NCBI RefSeq assembly: GCF_023101205.1
Contig: NZ_CP078078.1
Coordinates: 2,799,411-2,863,410 of the forward strand
Direction of reading: 5' to 3'
Length of the DNA stretch: 64,000 bases
Source: Microbacterium aurugineum
GTDB lineage: Bacteria; Actinomycetota; Actinomycetes; Actinomycetales; Microbacteriaceae
Shown here: piece after piece, positions 33,438 to 41,204 of the stretch
How positions within the stretch are numbered: position 1 is the stretch's first letter
Layout: every line of letters begins with the position of its first letter
Program-made: the position numbers and the translations under genes
The notes under the pieces: model-generated
The model's input: only the letters and a program-made list of their open reading frames with translations
Told to the model about the DNA's origin: nothing
The model's database searches: none

Positions 33438-34037
33438 ATGAAGATTCGACCCGCGGCGATCGCCGCACTCACCCTCACCGCACTGCTCGCCCTCGCCGGC
33501 TGCGCGGGAACCACCGGATCCGACAACGGCATGGAAGGCATGGACCACGGCGGCAGCTCGTCCGCGCCCGCAGAGACAGCAGATGCGAATGACGCCGACA
33601 TCATGTTCGCCAGCATGATGAAGGAACACCACGCACAGGCCATCGAGATGTCCGACGTCCTCCTCAGCAAGGACGGCGTTGACGAGCGCGTCGTCTCTCT
33701 CGCCGAAGAAATCAAAGCCGCTCAGGAGCCCGAGATCCAGCAGATGGACCAGTGGCTCGAAGACTGGGGCGCGGAGATGGACAGCATGGAGGGCATGGAT
33801 CACGGCAGCGGCATGATGTCCGAAGAGGACATGCAGGCCCTCGAAGATGCCGCCGGTCCCGATGCGGGGCGTCTGTTCCTCGAGCAGATGATCCAGCACC
33901 ACGAGGGTGCCGTCGACATGGCGCAAGACGAAGTCGACAACGGTCAGAACAGCGACGCCGTCGCACTGGCCGAGACCATCATCGACACGCAAACGGAAGA
34001 GATCGCCACCATGAAGGAGATCCTCGCAACTCCGTGA
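33438..34037 (+). CDS. DUF305 lipoprotein (ferritin-like, copper-cluster type)
   Basis: A 199-residue lipoprotein: signal peptide with lipobox LALAGC, a Met/Asp/His-rich linker (NGMEGMDHGGSSSAP), then two DUF305 half-repeats (ADIMFASMMKEHHAQAIEMS and AGRLFLEQMIQHHEGAVDMA). Each half has the HH-x-x-A pair that makes a four-helix metal-binding bundle. The Met-rich segments (MEGMDHGSGMM) fit Cu(I) binding outside the cell. The start after CTTGGAGAACCCTC is clear. It lies downstream of copB and the DUF6153 gene. Confidence 0.9.
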   Translation: MKIRPAAIAALTLTALLALAGCAGTTGSDNGMEGMDHGGSSSAPAETADANDADIMFASMMKEHHAQAIEMSDVLLSKDGVDERVVSLAEEIKAAQEPEIQQMDQWLEDWGAEMDSMEGMDHGSGMMSEEDMQALEDAAGPDAGRLFLEQMIQHHEGAVDMAQDEVDNGQNSDAVALAETIIDTQTEEIATMKEILATP

Positions 34038-34097
34038 TCCACGGGTGGGGTGCGGGACTCCCGCACCCCACCCATAGATCTGTTTGCGGACACCATC

Positions 34098-34964
34098 ATG
34101 CGAACCCTCAAGAACTTCACCCTGCCTACTTCCCGCCTGCGACGTCGCGGAGCACTCACGATCGCTACGACAATCGCGGCCAGCATCGTGCTCGCCGGGT
34201 GCACAGCACCTGCCGAGCCGACCACCGGACACGACCACGCCACCACCATCGAACACGTCCACGCGATCGTGCCTGACCCCTCAGGAGACGGCTACCTACT
34301 GGGCGCCCACGACGGGATCTACACGGCCACGCTTGACGGCGAAATTGGCGACCGCGTCCAGAACACCGACTTTGACGCGATGGGCCTCACCGCCATCGGG
34401 GATACCCTCATCGCGTCTGGACACCCCGGGCGAACGACTGCCCCCGAACTCGGTTCCCCCAACCTCGGAATCATCCGAAGCGACGACAGCGCCCGATCCT
34501 GGTCACCGGTCTCGCTCACCGGAGAGAAGGACTTCCACGCTCTCGCCGCCGGCCCGGACGAGAGCCTGTACGGGCTTGCGTCAGACTCCATCGAACTGCT
34601 CCGCAGCGACGACACCGGACAGACATGGTCGCCCGCCGGGGAAGTCGTCGCGGTCAACCTCGCCATCGACGCCGCAGGGCAACTGTTCGCCGCCACACCC
34701 GACGGGCTGCAAGTCAGCGCGGATGAGGGCGCCACGTTCACCACCGTGAACGATGCACCGCTGCTCTACCTCCTCGCCGCTTCACCCGATAGCAAGCGCC
34801 TCGTCGGTGTCGGCAACGGCGGACAGATCTGGGTCAGACCCGCATCAGGCGCGGAGTGGGTTCCCGCCGGCACAACCCACGGCTCCGCACAAGCGATCAC
34901 CATCACGAACGGCGGCGACATCTTGGTCTTCGATCAGAGCGGACTCACTGCGCTGCCCCGCTAG
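34098..34964 (+). CDS. Beta-propeller lipoprotein (F510_1955/BNR-repeat type)
   Basis: A 288-residue lipoprotein (signal ending SIVLAGC) whose mature part has repeated sialidase-like Asp-box/BNR motifs (RSDDSARSWSP, RSDDTGQTWSP, SADEGATFTTV) and begins with HDHATTIEHVHAI. This is the F510_1955-type propeller usually found next to DUF305 in actinobacterial copper clusters. No catalytic glycosidase residues can be assigned, so hydrolase naming is doubtful. Copper-linked envelope function is inferred from neighbours. Confidence 0.8.
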   Translation: MRTLKNFTLPTSRLRRRGALTIATTIAASIVLAGCTAPAEPTTGHDHATTIEHVHAIVPDPSGDGYLLGAHDGIYTATLDGEIGDRVQNTDFDAMGLTAIGDTLIASGHPGRTTAPELGSPNLGIIRSDDSARSWSPVSLTGEKDFHALAAGPDESLYGLASDSIELLRSDDTGQTWSPAGEVVAVNLAIDAAGQLFAATPDGLQVSADEGATFTTVNDAPLLYLLAASPDSKRLVGVGNGGQIWVRPASGAEWVPAGTTHGSAQAITITNGGDILVFDQSGLTALPR

Positions 34965-35045
34965 GCCGCCCCGAACGGTCACAATCTTTCCCGGGTTCGG
35001 ATCGCAGCAACGACTTGGGCTGAGGTAGCCGATCCTAGGGGTTAC

Positions 35046-35255
35046 TTACACCAAAGTGCTCGTCCGAGTTTGGCGCTCCCATGCCTGCGTTGCGAGCTGC
35101 ACGGCGTCCCATGGGGAGCCGAGCGGGGGCGTGCAGGAGAGGTCGAGGTCACTCATCGTTGCGACGGTCATGCCGTGGTGCAGAGCCGTGGCGTAGGTGT
35201 CGACGCGCTTGGAGATCTCCGCACCGCGGGTGCCGACGAGCTGCGCGCCGAGCAG
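35046..35255 (-). pseudogene. C-terminal stub of an FAD/NAD(P)-dependent disulfide oxidoreductase, copy 2
   Basis: The last 69 residues (LLGAQLVGTRGAEISKRVDT ... MSDLDLSCTPPLGSPWDAVQ) correspond residue for residue to the stub at 26126-26335. The flavin and nucleotide domains are missing. Left of it the sequence abruptly becomes a DUF418 tail on the other strand. DNA identity to copy 1 is about 85%, so the two stubs are not a recent duplication. Confidence 0.8.
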
Positions 35256-35258
35256 CAG

Positions 35259-35510
35259 ACCCCTTTTGTTCCCCTGTGCGCGTGCGGTCGGGTGGCGTTG
35301 TCCCTGTACTTGCTGCATGGCGGCCTCATCGCGCTCTGGAGTAACGCGTATGGCCGCTCTGCAGAGAACTTCTACTTGGGCTGGCTGGTGATCGTTCCGG
35401 GCATGATCGTGGTGGGTTGGCTGTGGTGGCGCTTCGCCGGAACTGGCCCAGTTGAATGGGCGATGGGCTGGCTCAGCGGACGTCCCAAGACTTCCTCGTT
35501 TCGCCGGTAG
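35259..35510 (+). pseudogene. C-terminal fragment of a DUF418/YeiB-like membrane protein
   Basis: From about 35259 the frame reads VALSLYLLHGGLIALWS and FYLGWLVIVPGMIVVGWLWW, then GPVEWAMGWLSGRP. This matches the end of DUF418 acyltransferase-like proteins (normally 350-400 residues). The upstream part of the same open frame is antisense to the oxidoreductase stub and not part of the family. The junction between the two fragments marks a recombination or deletion point. Confidence 0.65.
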
Positions 35511-35576
35511 AACCAGCGCGTGGCTCACGAGTTCGCAAGGAATCTTGATTGGTGGGGCTGGTAGCATCCTGAGGTC

Positions 35577-36050
35577 ATGGTCGTCTACGGTCGCACTCGC
35601 AACTGCGCCAGCCGCGCCGACGATTTCCTGATAACGAAGATCATTACAGCCCTCGGGCTGGCGCTTCTTCTCGTTGTCGGAGCATGGCCGGGCGGCCACC
35701 GTGACGCGACGGACGCGACTCCGTATCTGAGCACGACATCCTCGTCGTCACTAGGAACGCCTTCCGCCGGCCATGTCTCGGCGGGTTCGGGTGAAAGCGT
35801 TGCCGGCGCGACCGCCGAACAATTCGTGACCGGGGACACAGCAAACGACATCATGATCGGTGTTGCCGGGTGCCTCTTGGGTATCATCTGCTGCTTCTTG
35901 GTGCTCATCGTCACGCGGACCTTCCTCCGTCACGTCCCCTCTTCTCGCATTCGCGAACGTTTGCCGCGCGCACCATCACTGGCGGCCATGACGGGGCGCC
36001 TGTTCGCATTGCCTCCTTCTCTCACACAGCTTTCTCTGTCGCGGACCTGA
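35577..36050 (+). CDS. DUF6153-like small membrane protein, copy 2
   Basis: A 157-residue protein with an N-terminal helix (IITALGLALLLVVGAWPGGH), a Ser/Thr-rich exported loop, a second helix (IMIGVAGCLLGIICCFLVLI) and the tail LFALPPSLTQLSLSRT. The tail closely matches the copy at 32891 and the topology is the same. It opens the second rightward cargo block. The start is tentative: a GAGG lies only 2 bp from the ATG, and TAGCAT upstream could serve a near-leaderless message. Confidence 0.6.
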   Translation: MVVYGRTRNCASRADDFLITKIITALGLALLLVVGAWPGGHRDATDATPYLSTTSSSSLGTPSAGHVSAGSGESVAGATAEQFVTGDTANDIMIGVAGCLLGIICCFLVLIVTRTFLRHVPSSRIRERLPRAPSLAAMTGRLFALPPSLTQLSLSRT

Positions 36051-36121
36051 CCCTGGCGGCGCCATCTTTTCGATGGCGCTCCACTGGTCGTCCTCGTTCG
36101 TTGTGTGTGTTTGGAGTGTCT

Positions 36122-36787
36122 ATGAAATCTTCCGTGAAAGCGGTACTTGTCACCGTGGCTTTTGCCGTGGTGTTGCTGGTCGTCGCGCTGGTCTTCGTCC
36201 TCATCAATCAGAATCAAGCTGCCGCACCCGAGACGGGGCCCGCTGATGGTCCACAGGTCGTCCGTGAGAACTCGCATGTCCTCGATGACGGAGGGGAAGG
36301 GGCGGTGACGGTTGTCGAGTTCCTCGATTTCGAGTGCGAGGCCTGCGGTGCTTTCTATCCCCTCGTCGAGGATCTCCGCGGCAAGTTCGATGGCGAGATC
36401 ACTTACGTGATCCGCTACTTCCCGCTGCCGGGTCACCTCAACTCGAAGAACGCCGCGATCGCTGCCGAAGCCGCAGCGCAGCAGGGCCGCCTCGAAGACA
36501 TGTATCACCGCCTGTTCGAGACGCAGCCTCAATGGGGTGAGGCTCAAGAGTCGCGGGCGGACCTGTTCCGGGGGTTTGCGGAGGAACTCGGATTGGACAT
36601 GGCCGCGTTCGATGAGGCTGTCGCTGATCCTGCGACAGCAGAACGGGTTCAATTTGATCTAGACGAGGGTGAGCAGCTCGGTGTCAGCAGTACCCCCTCG
36701 TTCTTCATCGATGGGGAGCCTGTCGTACTGGAGACGTGGACCGATCTGGAGGACAGCATTGAAGCCGCGGTGAACGGTGCTGAATGA
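36122..36787 (+). CDS. DsbA-like exported thioredoxin-fold oxidoreductase
   Basis: A 221-residue protein: N-terminal membrane anchor (residues ~7-30), then a DsbA/Thioredoxin_4 domain with VEFLDFECEACGAFYPLVED (active site C-E-A-C) and the cis-proline loop GVSSTPSFFIDGEPV. It should form or isomerise disulfides in exported proteins. The gene overlaps the flavoprotein by 4 bp. In this island it probably serves the secreted copper/lipoprotein set. Confidence 0.9.
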   Translation: MKSSVKAVLVTVAFAVVLLVVALVFVLINQNQAAAPETGPADGPQVVRENSHVLDDGGEGAVTVVEFLDFECEACGAFYPLVEDLRGKFDGEITYVIRYFPLPGHLNSKNAAIAAEAAAQQGRLEDMYHRLFETQPQWGEAQESRADLFRGFAEELGLDMAAFDEAVADPATAERVQFDLDEGEQLGVSSTPSFFIDGEPVVLETWTDLEDSIEAAVNGAE

Positions 36788-37773
36788 TGGCGCATTCGCT
36801 ATCGCACCGTCGCGTCATCATCGTTGGCGCCGGGCACTCCGGATTGGCGACAGCCGCCGCGCTCAGGTCCTCCGGGTTTGAGCCACAGAAAGACTTCGTG
36901 ATCATCGATTCTGCAACCCCCGGTCAACGAAGCTGGGTCACACGGCGGCAGTCGATGAAACTACGCAGTGCGGCACGCCACAGTGTCGTCCGCGGGTTCC
37001 CTTTCCCGGGCGATGAAGACCGTCATCCGAGTGCGGATGAGATGTCCGACTACCTGTCTTCGGTGGAGAAAGCCATCGGTGTGAAAACCGTGTGGAGCAC
37101 ACGAGCTCTTGGAGTCAACCGGTTGGGCGACGGATCCACGCTGCATCTGTCGACCTCCGCCGGGGAAGTGCAAACCCGAAATGTGGTCTGCGCAACGGGG
37201 GCTGCCGCCGTGCCGCGCATACCGGGGTGGCGCCAGGAACTAGCAGTACCCGGTTTTGTGCTGCATTCCAGCCAGTACCTCTACCCCGCGCAGGTACCCC
37301 CCGGCCCCGTGTTGGTTGTTGGCGGCGGATACAGCGGAGTGGAGATTGCTGAGGAACTCGCGTCCTCCCACGACGTCACCCTCTCCACTCGAGCGGAACC
37401 CTCACGAGTATCAGAGCGGCCCATCTGGTCAAGGCTGCGGCGTAAGGGTCCGATGTCCGAGGCACGCCCCCGCGTAGCTTCGACAGACGTCACTCATGCC
37501 GCCGCCGTAACGGAGATTCGCGGAGACACCGTGATGTTCGCCGATGGGGCGTCCATGAAGCCGTATTCCGTGGTCCTTGCGACCGGATACAGGCCGGCAG
37601 ACACATGGCTGCCCGATTCGGAGCCGCCCGGGCAGCCATTGCACGTCAGTGCACGCATCCCCGGACTGTTCACTGTTGGCATGCCGCGATACTCCCGCGC
37701 GGACGCTGACACCCTCGCTGGGGCGAGTCGCGATGCGGCGACCGTCGCCCGGCTCATCGTTGGACGGCCGTAA
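36784..37773 (+). CDS. FAD/NAD(P)-binding monooxygenase-like oxidoreductase (CzcO-like)
   Basis: A 329-residue flavoprotein with an FAD Rossmann motif (VIIVGAGHSGLATAAALRSS), a second nucleotide site (VLVVGGGYSGVEIAEELASS) and the ATGYRP motif near the C-terminus. It resembles the CzcO/flavin-containing-monooxygenase-like proteins often found before czcD in metal clusters; czcD is the next gene here, 9 bp away. The chemical role in metal resistance is unestablished. Confidence 0.85.
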   Translation: MMAHSLSHRRVIIVGAGHSGLATAAALRSSGFEPQKDFVIIDSATPGQRSWVTRRQSMKLRSAARHSVVRGFPFPGDEDRHPSADEMSDYLSSVEKAIGVKTVWSTRALGVNRLGDGSTLHLSTSAGEVQTRNVVCATGAAAVPRIPGWRQELAVPGFVLHSSQYLYPAQVPPGPVLVVGGGYSGVEIAEELASSHDVTLSTRAEPSRVSERPIWSRLRRKGPMSEARPRVASTDVTHAAAVTEIRGDTVMFADGASMKPYSVVLATGYRPADTWLPDSEPPGQPLHVSARIPGLFTVGMPRYSRADADTLAGASRDAATVARLIVGRP

Positions 37774-37782
37774 AGGAGCACC

Positions 37783-38697
37783 ATGACAGAAACAGGGCAC
37801 AGTCACGGTATTGGTGACGCCACTCCCCGCAATCGCCTGGTCATCGCGTTCGCGATCACCTCCTCGGTCTTCATCGTCGAAGTGATCGGCGCGATCATCA
37901 CAGGTAGCCTCGCACTGCTCGTTGATGCTGCACACATGCTCACCGATGTCATCGGGTTGGCGATGGCCGTCACCGCTGCGCATCTGATGAACCGTCCCCC
38001 GACTCCCAAATACACCTTCGGTCTTCAACGCACGGAGGTGCTCGGTGCGCTCGCTCAAGCAGCTCTGCTGCTCGGAGTGGGCATCTTCGCGCTCGTGGAA
38101 GGCGTACGGCGGCTGTTCGAGCCCCCTGAGATCGCTTCGGGGAGTCTGCTGTTCTTCGGCATCGTCGGTCTCGTCGCCAACATCGCCTCCATGCTCGTGT
38201 TGTTCAGCGGCCGCGGACGCAATCTCAACATGCGCGCCGCGTTCCTCGAGGTCGTCAACGATGCCCTCGGTTCCGTTGGCGTCATCGCCAGCGCCATCCT
38301 CATCGCCGTTTTCGGTTGGTATCAGGCAGACGCCCTCGCGGGTGTCTTGATCGCGCTGCTCATCATCCCCCGCACCCTCATCCTGTTACGAGCATCCGGT
38401 CGGGTGCTGTTGGAGTCCACACCCGCCGGCCTCGACCTCGAGGATGTCCGCCGCCACATCCTCGCCCTTCCGCACGTGGTCGCTGTGCACGACCTCCACG
38501 CGACCCAGGTCTCGACCGACCTCCCCACGCTCACCGCCCATGTTGTGGTCGATGACACCGTCACGATGGAAGCTTCCGCCGCATTGCTGACATCACTTCA
38601 GCAATGCGTCAGCGAACATTTCGCCGTGAGCATCGAACACTCCACGTTTCAGATCGAACCCGAATCCCACCCCGGAGAGCACGACACCCATGCATAA
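37783..38697 (+). CDS. czcD: CDF-family Zn/Cd/Co exporter, CzcD type
   Basis: A 304-residue cation diffusion facilitator: N-terminal His (TETGHSHGIGD), six helices with the metal-site motifs LLVDAAHMLTDVIGL (HxxxD) and LEVVNDALGSVG (NDxxxS), and a C-terminal ferredoxin-like domain (HVVAVHDLHATQVSTDLPTL, VVVDD). It exchanges metal for protons at the cytoplasmic membrane. The ATG follows AAAGGAGCACC. It overlaps the CopC-like gene by 8 bp. Confidence 0.94.
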   Translation: MTETGHSHGIGDATPRNRLVIAFAITSSVFIVEVIGAIITGSLALLVDAAHMLTDVIGLAMAVTAAHLMNRPPTPKYTFGLQRTEVLGALAQAALLLGVGIFALVEGVRRLFEPPEIASGSLLFFGIVGLVANIASMLVLFSGRGRNLNMRAAFLEVVNDALGSVGVIASAILIAVFGWYQADALAGVLIALLIIPRTLILLRASGRVLLESTPAGLDLEDVRRHILALPHVVAVHDLHATQVSTDLPTLTAHVVVDDTVTMEASAALLTSLQQCVSEHFAVSIEHSTFQIEPESHPGEHDTHA

Positions 38698-39364
38698 ACG
38701 CCTCTCGGCACGCACCACTGCCGTCCTCACCACCCTGTTGTTGTCGGCATCCGTCGTATTTGGGACTGCATCTCCGGCCGCCGCTCATGACGACTTCGTT
38801 TCGTCGTACCCCACCGCCGATTCGACCATCAACGGCTCTCCCGACGAGATCTCTCTGATGTTCACCGGGACCCTCACCGGTGGTGACGACGCAACGGTCG
38901 TTGAGGTTGTCGATGAAAGCGGAGCAAACGTCGCCGTCGACCCGCCAACGGTGAGCGGTGACTCGATCACTCAACACCTCTCCCCCGACGCCGCAACTGG
39001 CATCTTCACCGTCCGCTGGAAAACCGTCTCTGCCGACGGACACCCGATCGCCGGGGAGTATGTGTATACCGTCACGCCCGCGATGGACACGGAACCCAGC
39101 ACTCCGACCACAAGCCCCACCCCTGAAACCTCCCCAGAAAGCACGGAGGAGCCGGAAGCGGCTCGACCCGCGCAAACATACGGTGGCACGGCATCCGGCG
39201 GCGGTGCTTTCGAACTGCTGCCCTTGTTCTTCCTCTCGGGTCTGGCACTGATTCTGGGGATCGGCGTTGTGGGCGTGGTTATGGCTGGGCGCCAGCGTCA
39301 CCGGCGCGACCGCGCCCAGGCCGCCAAGGATGCCGCAGCTACGGAGAAAGACGCCGATGCGTGA
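38690..39364 (+). CDS. CopC-domain copper-binding protein with C-terminal anchor, copy 1
   Basis: A 224-residue exported protein: Sec signal ending ASPAAAHDDF, so the mature N-terminus starts with the Cu(II)-binding histidine of CopC proteins. A beta-sandwich follows (VSSYPTADSTINGSPDEISL ... SADGHPIAGEYVYTV, second His), then a Pro/Thr/Glu linker, one transmembrane helix and a basic tail. Membrane-anchored CopC is typical of Gram-positive bacteria. It sits between czcD and lspA with overlaps on both sides. Confidence 0.9.
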   Translation: MHKRLSARTTAVLTTLLLSASVVFGTASPAAAHDDFVSSYPTADSTINGSPDEISLMFTGTLTGGDDATVVEVVDESGANVAVDPPTVSGDSITQHLSPDAATGIFTVRWKTVSADGHPIAGEYVYTVTPAMDTEPSTPTTSPTPETSPESTEEPEAARPAQTYGGTASGGGAFELLPLFFLSGLALILGIGVVGVVMAGRQRHRRDRAQAAKDAAATEKDADA

Positions 39365-39896
39365 TCGAGTCCGCCGGTTGGCCGTGGTGCTCATCGTCGC
39401 CGCCATCGTCATCCTGATCGATCAAGGCACCAAGACTCTTGCCCTGAATACGTTGCGGCAAGATGCGCGTATACCGCTGATCGGTGACTGGCTCGGTCTT
39501 CAACTGGCCTTCAACCCCGGGGCGATCTTCTCGCTCGGGGAAGGCTCCACGTGGGTCATCACCGTCATCGGGGTCGCTGTCACCGCGGTCCTGATCGGTG
39601 CCGCCACCCGAGCCCGGGACGTGTGGTCGGCGGTTGGTTTCGGTTTCATCGTGGGCGGTGCGATCGGAAACCTCATCGACCGTTTATTCTCGCCGCCCGC
39701 GTTCGGGATCGGGCACGTCACCGACTTCCTCGCCTACGGGAACCTGTTCATCGGCAACCTTGCCGACGTCGCTCTCGGCATCGGTGCCGTATTCCTCATC
39801 GTCGCGGGTCTGCGCACAAGCCGTCGCCGGCCAGACCCCGCGTCCCGCCCCGATCCCGTCGACCCTGTACCCGCCGAAGAAACGGTTCACCCATGA
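39357..39896 (+). CDS. lspA: Signal peptidase II, island copy 2
   Basis: A 179-residue LspA with both canonical motifs intact: GGAIGNLIDRLFSPPAFGIG (Asn and catalytic Asp) and DFLAYGNLFIGNLADVALG (second Asp). It is about 50% similar to the island's first LspA at 26390 but not a recent copy. It overlaps the copC-like stop by 8 bp and the next gene by 4 bp. It likely processes the island's own lipoproteins, a role inferred from cargo. Confidence 0.93.
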   Translation: MRDRVRRLAVVLIVAAIVILIDQGTKTLALNTLRQDARIPLIGDWLGLQLAFNPGAIFSLGEGSTWVITVIGVAVTAVLIGAATRARDVWSAVGFGFIVGGAIGNLIDRLFSPPAFGIGHVTDFLAYGNLFIGNLADVALGIGAVFLIVAGLRTSRRRPDPASRPDPVDPVPAEETVHP

Positions 39897-40228
39897 GTCC
39901 CAAAGAACGCGTCCCCTCCACGTACCAGCGGAACGCCCTGGCCCCCAGCCTCGTCGCCGCCGCGATCCTGTTCCTTGCCCCGGCGCTCTTCCAGGCGAAC
40001 TGGGCACCCCTCGTCCTCTTCATCGCCTCAATTTTCGGGCTGATCGTCGCGTGGTTTGCGCTGCAGGCGCGTCACTGGTGGTGGATCCCGGTCTTCCTCG
40101 CGATCGCCGTGCTCTGGAATCCGGTAATGCCATTCCCCTTCTCCGGTGTCGTGTGGACTACAGCACAGCCCATCGCGGCCGTGGTGTTCCTGGCAGCGGG
40201 TGCGACGATCAAGGTGATCCGGAAGTGA
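39893..40228 (+). CDS. DUF6804-like small membrane protein
   Basis: A 111-residue hydrophobic protein with about four helices (APSLVAAAILFLAPALFQ, APLVLFIASIFGLIVAWFAL, WWWIPVFLAIAVLWNPV, TAQPIAAVVFLAAGA). The pattern matches DUF6804, a family without known function that travels with copper/lipoprotein genes in actinobacteria. It is translationally coupled to lspA by ATGA. Confidence 0.7.
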   Translation: MSPKERVPSTYQRNALAPSLVAAAILFLAPALFQANWAPLVLFIASIFGLIVAWFALQARHWWWIPVFLAIAVLWNPVMPFPFSGVVWTTAQPIAAVVFLAAGATIKVIRK

Positions 40229-40253
40229 GCGGCATGAGCTTCGTGTCACGACC

Positions 40254-41204
40254 ATGCGTGTGAGCGGCGAGATCCCCAGCAGTCCCCCGTCTCTGCAGAC
40301 GTTCCTCGCACCAGCCGACATCCCGCTTCCGGTGCTACCCATCGTCGCGGGGATTCTCGCTGCGCTGTATCTCGTCGGAGCGATCCGATTGTGGACGCAC
40401 GGGCGTCGTTGGCCTGTGTGGCGGACGGTCAGCTTTCTGCTCGGGTGCATTCTCCTCGCGGCGGTCACCGGTCTGGGCGTTGAAACGTATGGCCAGGCGC
40501 TGGTGTCCGTTTTCATGTTCCAGCAGCTCACTCTGATGATGATGGTGCCGCCGCTGCTGGTCCTCGGCTCACCCGGAACCCTTCTTCTGCGAGCAACACC
40601 GCATCACGGAGCGGGACGGGTAGTCCTGAAAACAGCGCACGGCGCTCTTCGAAACCCCGCCGCGAAGTGGGTGCTCAGTCCGTGGGCCACTGTCCCGCTC
40701 TACCTGTTCGCGTTCTACGGCATCTACCTTGCGGGTGCTGCCGATGCCATCCTCGCTCTCGCCGGGGGTCACGTCGCGCTCGAGGTCGGATTCCTCCTCG
40801 CCGGCATGCTGTTCACCATCCCCATCTTGTCCTCCGATCCTCTGCCGATCAGGTTGGGCCATGGTGCGCGCGCACTGGACGTGTTTGCTGAAGCCGCACT
40901 GCACGCGTTCTTCGGGGTGTTCCTCATGATGGCCAGCACGATCCTGGTCGGCTCATTCGTCGCCCCCACCAAAGCACTGGGCATCGATCCCCTCGCCGAT
41001 CAGCAGCTAGCCGGCGCTCTGGCATGGTCCTACGGTGAAGCCCCGACCGTGCTGATGTTGATCTACGTGATGCATCGCTGGTTCCGCAGCGACACCGCCC
41101 GGGCTGCCGCGGCCGACCGGTACGCCGACGTGCACGGGAACACCGACCTCGACATGTACAACGCCTACCTCAAAAAACTGAGCTCTCATGACCGTGACCG
41201 CTGA
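40254..41204 (+). CDS. CtaG/Caa3-type cytochrome c oxidase assembly protein
   Basis: A 316-residue membrane protein with seven or more helices. It contains CtaG signatures: VFMFQQLTLMMMVPPLLVLG, SPWATVPLYLFAFYGIYLAG, LAGGHVALEVGFLLAGMLFT, and LHAFFGVFLMMASTILVGSF. CtaG_caa3 proteins help copper insertion into cytochrome oxidase, and homologues occur in copper resistance clusters. Its end overlaps lnt by 17 bp. A second CtaG domain is fused to CopD at 43289. Confidence 0.88.
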   Translation: MRVSGEIPSSPPSLQTFLAPADIPLPVLPIVAGILAALYLVGAIRLWTHGRRWPVWRTVSFLLGCILLAAVTGLGVETYGQALVSVFMFQQLTLMMMVPPLLVLGSPGTLLLRATPHHGAGRVVLKTAHGALRNPAAKWVLSPWATVPLYLFAFYGIYLAGAADAILALAGGHVALEVGFLLAGMLFTIPILSSDPLPIRLGHGARALDVFAEAALHAFFGVFLMMASTILVGSFVAPTKALGIDPLADQQLAGALAWSYGEAPTVLMLIYVMHRWFRSDTARAAAADRYADVHGNTDLDMYNAYLKKLSSHDRDR

